Assembly (NCBI RefSeq): GCF_033958435.1
Contig: NC_134138.1
Location: 186,593,298-186,657,297 of the forward strand
Source of the DNA: Carettochelys insculpta
Taxonomy: Eukaryota; Chordata; Testudines; Carettochelyidae
DNA: 64,000 bases
Direction of reading: 5' to 3'
Shown here: piece by piece, positions 58,940-64,000 of the stretch
Position numbering within the stretch: position 1 is the stretch's first letter
How the letters are laid out: every line of letters begins with the position of its first letter
Program-made: the position numbers and the translations under genes
Notes under the pieces: model-generated
What the model saw: only the letters and a program-made list of their open reading frames with translations
The model's database searches: none
Told to the model about the DNA's origin: nothing

Positions 58940-60041
58940 GCTGTAGGGATTACACAGTGATAATGATGAAGAGTGGGAATACAAACAATACACCCAGGTC
59001 ATTTGGGGGGAAAGGTGAACAGAAAGGTGCCATTAAAATTATGCTTCTGACACAGTTCTACGATTGCCTGGTTTCCACTATGGACATGGAATCCAATAGG
59101 CTGTGTGCTTCTCTCTATCTCTTTGGGAAAAGTTAGTGAAATGCTCCAGGAGAGTTCAGCTGAGATGGTTCTGGTTGGCCAACTTCTGAAGCAGTTATGG
59201 ATTCAAAACTTCCAGTGAGCCTGCAGTGCCTTTGATCTCTTACTGGGTGTTTGCACCACTTCTACAACACTAGAACCTCAACCTTGATGAACACCTTCAA
59301 CTGCTTCCCCCGTGTTACAGTTAAATCACTAATGAAGATGGAGTGACTGAGCTACTAATCATAGCTGTTTAAGGGGGAATAGTCTGTTTACCCCAATTAG
59401 AAAGCATACGTTCTCTAAGTAGCTTTCATTGGCATCCCTAATTTTCCAGGAAATTCTTCTCATGCCTTCTCTCACTCCTCTACATTCTTCATTTTGCAAC
59501 ACTTCATTTTACATGTAAGCTCAAACTAAAAAAACATGGGGGACATGATTAGTTATCCCTCTTGACCAATTAACCACATTTCACTCAAGTTCTCAAACCC
59601 ATGGAAGCAGTCAGGAGTGAACGGGGATCAGAGGTTCCAGTACAGGAATAAAGGAAACTCAAAAATCACCAGGTAATAAATCTTTGCTGCCATATGGGAA
59701 TCTCACAAAAAAATCTCTATCCCTTCTACTGTCCTCCTGGCTTAATACAATTGGGAAAAGAGCCTGTGTTACAAAGCTTGGAGCAATACTTTATGGAGAT
59801 CCTTATGCTTGTCTTATAGGCTTCACCGTCAGTGGGCAGTGTGAGAGGGGACAAAACTATGGAAGAGGATGGGGCTGAGCCAGGCTGCTCCTCTTGTTCT
59901 GGATAAGCCCTTTCCTGCTGCATGAAAAACCTTTGCAGAGTTCTGCAGGGCACAGGGTTGAGGGCAAGAAACTGCATTAGCAAGATTGTTTCCTACCTCT
60001 TCAGAAACCACGTGATTCCAGAAATATTAACTCCCTAGAAC
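58940..60041. other. Intergenic sequence, nothing recognised
   Basis: No gene and no repeat with visible ends. Confidence 0.5.
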
Positions 60042-60165
60042 AAGCGGTCCTGTGGTACCTTAGGCCCTAACATTTATTAGCTTTCATGGTAAAACCCACT
60101 TCTTCAGATAACTGCTTGTTACTTGTGAGGCTACAGACTAACATGGCCACCCCTCTGAGACTAAC
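60042..60165. mobile_element. Foldback repeat with hammerhead-like core
   Basis: The minus-strand reading of 60042-60114 gives, in order, CAGTTAT, CTGAAGA, a GTGGG..CCAT stem, GAA, AGCT, A, ATAAATG. CAGTTAT can pair with ATAAATG (6 of 7), closing a three-way junction of hammerhead type. One A between CTGAAGA and stem II is extra relative to the strict consensus. The plus-strand tail 'gaggctacagactaacatggccacccc' follows directly, as at 27.85 kb. Confidence 0.55.
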
Positions 60166-61082
60166 TCTCTGTGCATGTTCCGTGATGCTCTTTCAGAGCA
60201 TCACAAAATGCAGTGGCTGGTCTTGCTGTACTGCCACAGCTAGGACAGGAGCTCAAAGGGGGAGCAGTCGCTGATCCCTTTTTCAGCCCTGTCCCTTACA
60301 CTGCATTCCCATGTACCCACAACATGTATCACAGGGTGAGGAAGAAGGTCCCCATTTCTGCAGCACTCTTTTTCTTTTGCATTCACAGGTTAGATTGTAC
60401 TGTGTCCCATACAAACTACACTGGCAGGTTCTTTACTTTATAGAACACTATCTCAGAACTTAATGAGAGAGCTTGTACTGTGTACGCTCTTATTAAATAA
60501 AATGAGAGAAAACTATTGCAACTGAAGAGGCTGCTAGGCAAAGCAAAAAAGAATTTCTTTCTGGGGTTTTATTAGATGGTTTATTAGCACTTCAGCCATC
60601 TCCAATTCATGTCAAAAGAAAGAGTCCCCTTGACTTTAACCCAAGATTAGTTCTTTAACAGACCCACATTAGAATATTGTAAGTTGACTGAGTGCAGCTA
60701 GTGTACATTCAGCTGTCACTGGAAGTCCTCAAATGTCCAATATTATGGGAGTAGAGGGCTGGACCCTACATGCTGATATTAAGCTTTGGAAAGTCTTAAT
60801 TAAGGAGACCTTCTTGTACACCCATGAAGGGTGTACCATGTCCATTGCTGTTAATAGGAAGTGTACATTTGCCAGGTGACAGGAGGTGCTCCTGGAGGTA
60901 TGGTTGGCTGAATTGACCACGAATCAGGCTCAACAATTAAAGGATTTGAACTGTTGGATTTTGGGGCAATTTTAACTGTAAGGAAATGCTGATTTAGATA
61001 TTTAATGCTTCCTTCCTATCAAAGGATCTGAGTAGCATACATTAGGTTTCATCTTGCTCAAGTTTCTCCACATCATCTAAGC
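60166..61082. other. Intergenic sequence, nothing recognised
   Basis: AT-rich, short frames only. Confidence 0.5.
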
Positions 61083-61721
61083 CAGTGCTCAGCAACTCCC
61101 CGGCATGCATGCCAAGAATGGTGCATGAGCTGATTTTCTTTGGCACACAAAGTGGGAGCTCAGCCCTGCCCCTCCACACCCATGCATCTGGGAGCTTGCT
61201 CAAAGCCAGGCTGCCTGTGGATTAACAAGAGACCAGCTAATGCTACCAACCACCACTTAAATGGCAAAGCGCTGCATCTTTATTAATGAAGGTGTTATAA
61301 GGAGGACTACTAAGCTAGGTCTAGATGGCCGGTGCTATTTCGGGACTTGAGGGTAGCCTGAATTAGCTGCCCATGTCTAAGCAATGCACCCATTGTTATC
61401 TCAAACTGTTTTGAGACAGGAGCGCTATTCTGGCATCCCTGTAAATCTCATCACATGAGGAGAGGGATGCCTTGAAATAGGGCTCTATTTCGGCATGTGG
61501 CACCGTTTAGACAAAGGCACATGCTGAAATATCTTATTTTGAAAACTACTTGCAATAAGCTATGCAGTTTGCATAGTACAAATTGCGTAGCTTATTTTGA
61601 GCTTAGGGTGCATATAGACATAGCCTTAGTAACTTGAAAAAGCATCACCAGCTCTCAGACCATAAGTAGAGGTGAAAGGTCAAATTTCAGCACTCCATTT
61701 TGGAAAGGTTGCTGACCCCAG
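61083..61721. mobile_element. hAT MITE of the 26.4-kb family, split by a nested Harbinger MITE
   Basis: Outer ends 'cagtgctcagcaactcc' and 'ggttgctgaccccag'. The sequence 'tggattaacaagagaccagctaatgctaccaacc' is the inverted counterpart of 26483-26527. The homology is interrupted by 61314-61625. No clear outer target duplication. Confidence 0.65.
61314..61625. mobile_element. Nested Harbinger-type MITE, 312 bp
   Basis: The ends 'gctaggtctagatgg' and (complement) 'ggctatgtctatatgcaccc' are decayed versions of the 'ggctacgtctacac' terminus of the Harbinger elements here. The interior has the 'ctatttcgg' and 'agcttattttgag' blocks. It sits inside the hAT MITE, so it inserted later. Confidence 0.65.
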
Positions 61722-62757
61722 GCCAAAGATCTAGTTCCATGTCATGCAGAACATTGACATCTGAGTTTGGTTGTTCAAATACAAAGGATCAATAATTGCC
61801 CTGAATTTATTTCTGCTCTGTCCTTGAAAATCCAGGATTTCTCATGAGAGACGAGTCTAGCTTTTGTGTTTCCTCAGATTCTGTTTTTCTATCAGAGTTT
61901 TGTGGCAGGCTTAAAATATGCATATCAGTTCCTGGATCTGAAGCCAAAATGAGGAGCCTTCACCACCCCAGCTCCAATTGCTTCAGAAAGAAACAATTCT
62001 CAGCCTTGACTACCTTGAGAAGATTTTCCAGTTATACTGGTATAACTACCAAATGTAGTCAAACAGATACTGTTCTATTGATTTAACTTCCCATGCCAAC
62101 ACTATTGTTTTGCTCTAAAAGTGGCTTTTCCCATTTTAGCTTAAACACCTTCCAAAGGAACATAAACTAGCCGTGAAGAAGCCACTTTTAGAATAAATGC
62201 ATCTACAGGGGGACCTATACCAGTATAATTCTAGTGCTTTAAATTCATGCCCTCTTAAGGCCCTGTTCCAATTGCCAGATAATCAAAAATTTCCAGCTGA
62301 GTTGCAGACAAACTATGAAAAATTACAGAAAATTAATGACAGACCTTTAATTTGTCCTGCCTGGGGCTGACGGCAGGGACCCAAGGCTGACAGCAGGGGC
62401 TCTGACTCTCAACCCCACATGTGGCAGAAGTTCCACTGCCAAATTGTGGTGGAAGTCTAATACCGCAGAATCTGCAATATCAGAAGATAAGGAAGGTCTT
62501 ACCCCTGCCTTACATTTGCGTAATTCCCCCACACAGATAGGCACAAAGAAATGCTAGATAATGTGTTTCAGATAAGCAGCAGGCTATATTGTATGTTAAT
62601 AGATTACATGAACAAGACCCAATTCTGGATAATTTAAGCCAAGGGACATAAGTGCACAAATAAGTTCGTACTTTGACTAATTCTCTGCTCATGTAAATGT
62701 GAAGAACATTACCAAAGTCAAGGTTACAGCCATTAGACCAAATATTTGCCTCAATAT
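61722..62757. other. Intergenic sequence, nothing recognised
   Basis: AT-rich; no gene, no repeat with visible ends. Confidence 0.5.
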
Positions 62758-63094
62758 GGCTACGTCTACACGTGAACGCTACATCGAAATAAACTATTTT
62801 GATGAATAACGTCTACACGTCCTACAGGGCTGGTGCCGTTGACATTCAACGTCGAAGTTGGGCAGCACCACATCGAAGTAGGTGCTGCAGGGGAACGTCT
62901 ACATGCCAAAGTAGCACACATCGAAATAAGGGTGCCAGGAACAGCTGCAGACAGGGTCACAGGGCGGACTAGCACTTCTGGGGCAACAGCTAGCCGCTCC
63001 CTTAAAGGGCCCCTCCCAGACACACGCAGCCTGCACAGCACGCGGTCTGCAGAGCCATAGGCACGCACACCTCGGGCGACGCAGTCATGGACTC

Positions 63095-63140
<46 letters not shown>

Positions 63141-64000
63141 CCTCCAGAGGTCCACCCAGCCGCCCCTGCAGGAGCAGTGCTCGCCCTGCTCGATGCCATG
63201 CAGGAGGCAGCTGATCACATCCACCGCCGGCTGTGGAGCTACCCCACGAGCACCGACTGGTGGGAGCGGCTGGTGCTCGGAGAGTGGGACGATGACCACT
63301 GGCTCCAGAACTTTCGCATGAGCCGGCAGACATTACTGGAGCTATGCCAGTGGCTCACCCCCGCACTGAGGCACCAGGACACCACCATGCGGCGTGCCCT
63401 CAGCGTGGAGAAATGGGTCAGCATCACTGTCTGGAAGCTGGCCACTCCAGACAGCTACCGATCCGTGGGCCAGCAGTTTGGTGTCGGCAAGGCCACCATC
63501 GGGGCTGTCCTCATGGAGGTAAGAGGACCCACAGGGGGAGGGGAAGGCAGCCCTGGCAGGGGATGGGAAGGGAGGGGAGGGGAGGAGAGGGGAGCCCTGG
63601 CAGGGGAGGGCCACACACACCCTGCACACCCCTCATTGGTGGTCTTCCATGTGCTTCCCCTGCAGGTCGTCCGCGCCATCAATGCCCTGCTCCTCCACGG
63701 GCTCGTGAAGCTTGGGGACCCGGATGCTGCCATTGCAGGGTTTGCCACCCTGGGCTTCCCCAGTTGCTTCGGGGCTCTGGATGGGACCCACATACCCATC
63801 CGTGCCCCAGAGCACAGTGGAGGACGCTACTTAAACAGGAAGGGCTACCACTCAGTGGTCCTCCAGGCCTTGGTGGACAGCCGGGGCCGCCTCCTGAACA
63901 TATATGTTGGCTGGCCTGGCAGCACCCATGACGCCCGGGTATTCCGGAATTCGGGCCTGTGCCGCCGGCTGGAGCCGGGGACCTACATCCCCCAGTGGGA
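62758..64000 (+). mobile_element. PIF/Harbinger element, transposase side (runs past the window)
   Basis: Begins 'ggctacgtctacacg', followed by a 300-bp end region with 'atcgaaata', 'cgtcgaagt' blocks and a second 'aacgtctacatgcc' subterminal repeat, then a GC-rich leader and the transposase start. The Myb-like gene expected at the other end lies beyond the right edge. Confidence 0.8.
63087..64000 (+). CDS. Harbinger (HARBI1-like) DDE transposase, 5' part
   Basis: The enzyme cuts and pastes the element; partner is the Myb-like protein. The start at 63087 (MDS) is followed by 15 Gln (CAG run 63096-63140). Residues about 52-144 form the N-terminal region, including 'EWDDDHWLQNFRMSRQTL' and a helix-turn-helix-like SYRSVGQQFGVGKATIGAVL. 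GTAAGA at 63519 and CTGCAG at 63660-63665 suggest a 147-bp intron in phase 0. It has no stop and is a multiple of three, so unspliced RNA also stays in frame. After it come GALDGTHI with the first catalytic Asp (residue 183, codon 63780-63782, spliced numbering) and GSTHDARVF with the second (residue 233, 63930-63932); the catalytic Glu is beyond the window. No stop or frameshift is visible, so this copy could be young. Confidence 0.85.

Noticed and set aside
63002..63333. Minus-strand frames with poly-Cys or poly-Ala
   Set aside because: Antisense readings of the CAG tract of the transposase.
22520..64000. SEPTIN7, expected next to EEPD1 on the basis of human gene order
   Set aside because: No septin GTPase exon or 3' UTR was recognised; it presumably lies beyond the right edge.
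1..64000. CRISPR arrays, operons, riboswitches, tRNA or rRNA genes
   Set aside because: The window is vertebrate nuclear DNA; no regular spacer arrays, cloverleaf with intact A and B boxes, or rRNA segments were seen.

Overview
The window reads as vertebrate nuclear DNA, most likely turtle (Testudines), with a crocodilian as the second choice. Three things support this. The one host gene is the first coding exon of EEPD1. Ancient MIR-like and CR1 debris is everywhere. There are many short hAT, Harbinger and foldback (Penelope-like) elements of types I associate with turtle genomes. The species call is an inference from repeat style, not from a marker gene.

Layout. 1-20,760 is the intron that follows the first coding exon of EEPD1 (gene on the minus strand); I see no exon in it, only old repeats and MITEs. 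20,761-21,614 (minus) is the exon itself: start codon, two helix-hairpin-helix units, the first strand of the nuclease domain and a clean splice donor. It sits in a CpG island (about 20.74-22.51 kb) that is presumably the promoter. From 22.5 kb to the right end the sequence is intergenic, upstream of EEPD1, and consists mainly of transposable elements.

The main accessory features are: (1) a nearly complete, very young endogenous retrovirus at 48,446-56,834 (+). Its 1,003-bp LTRs differ at one base, it has a perfect 5-bp target duplication, gag is open, gag-pol are joined by a -1 frameshift site with a predicted H-type pseudoknot, pol carries one stop and env three; (2) a Harbinger element at 38.6-41.1 kb that carries the Myb/SANT-like partner gene (two exons, one stop) and only the C-terminal end of the converging transposase; (3) the 5' part of another Harbinger element from about 62.76 kb to the window end, with an open transposase frame and a polyglutamine N-terminus; (4) several head-to-head foldback repeats (27.0, 27.8, 60.1 kb) and relatives whose sequence resembles a hammerhead-ribozyme core, as described for Penelope-like elements; (5) a CR1 LINE reverse-transcriptase fossil near 44.4 kb; (6) at least six hAT-type MITEs with recognisable 8-bp target duplications, two of them with tandem-repeat or nested insertions.

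How the parts fit. In Harbinger elements the transposase and the Myb-like protein are both needed for mobility. Here the two halves lie 24 kb apart in different copies, and together they show the converging two-gene design of the family. The retrovirus has newly identical LTRs but several disabling changes inside, which suggests that a defective genome was mobilised with help from another copy.
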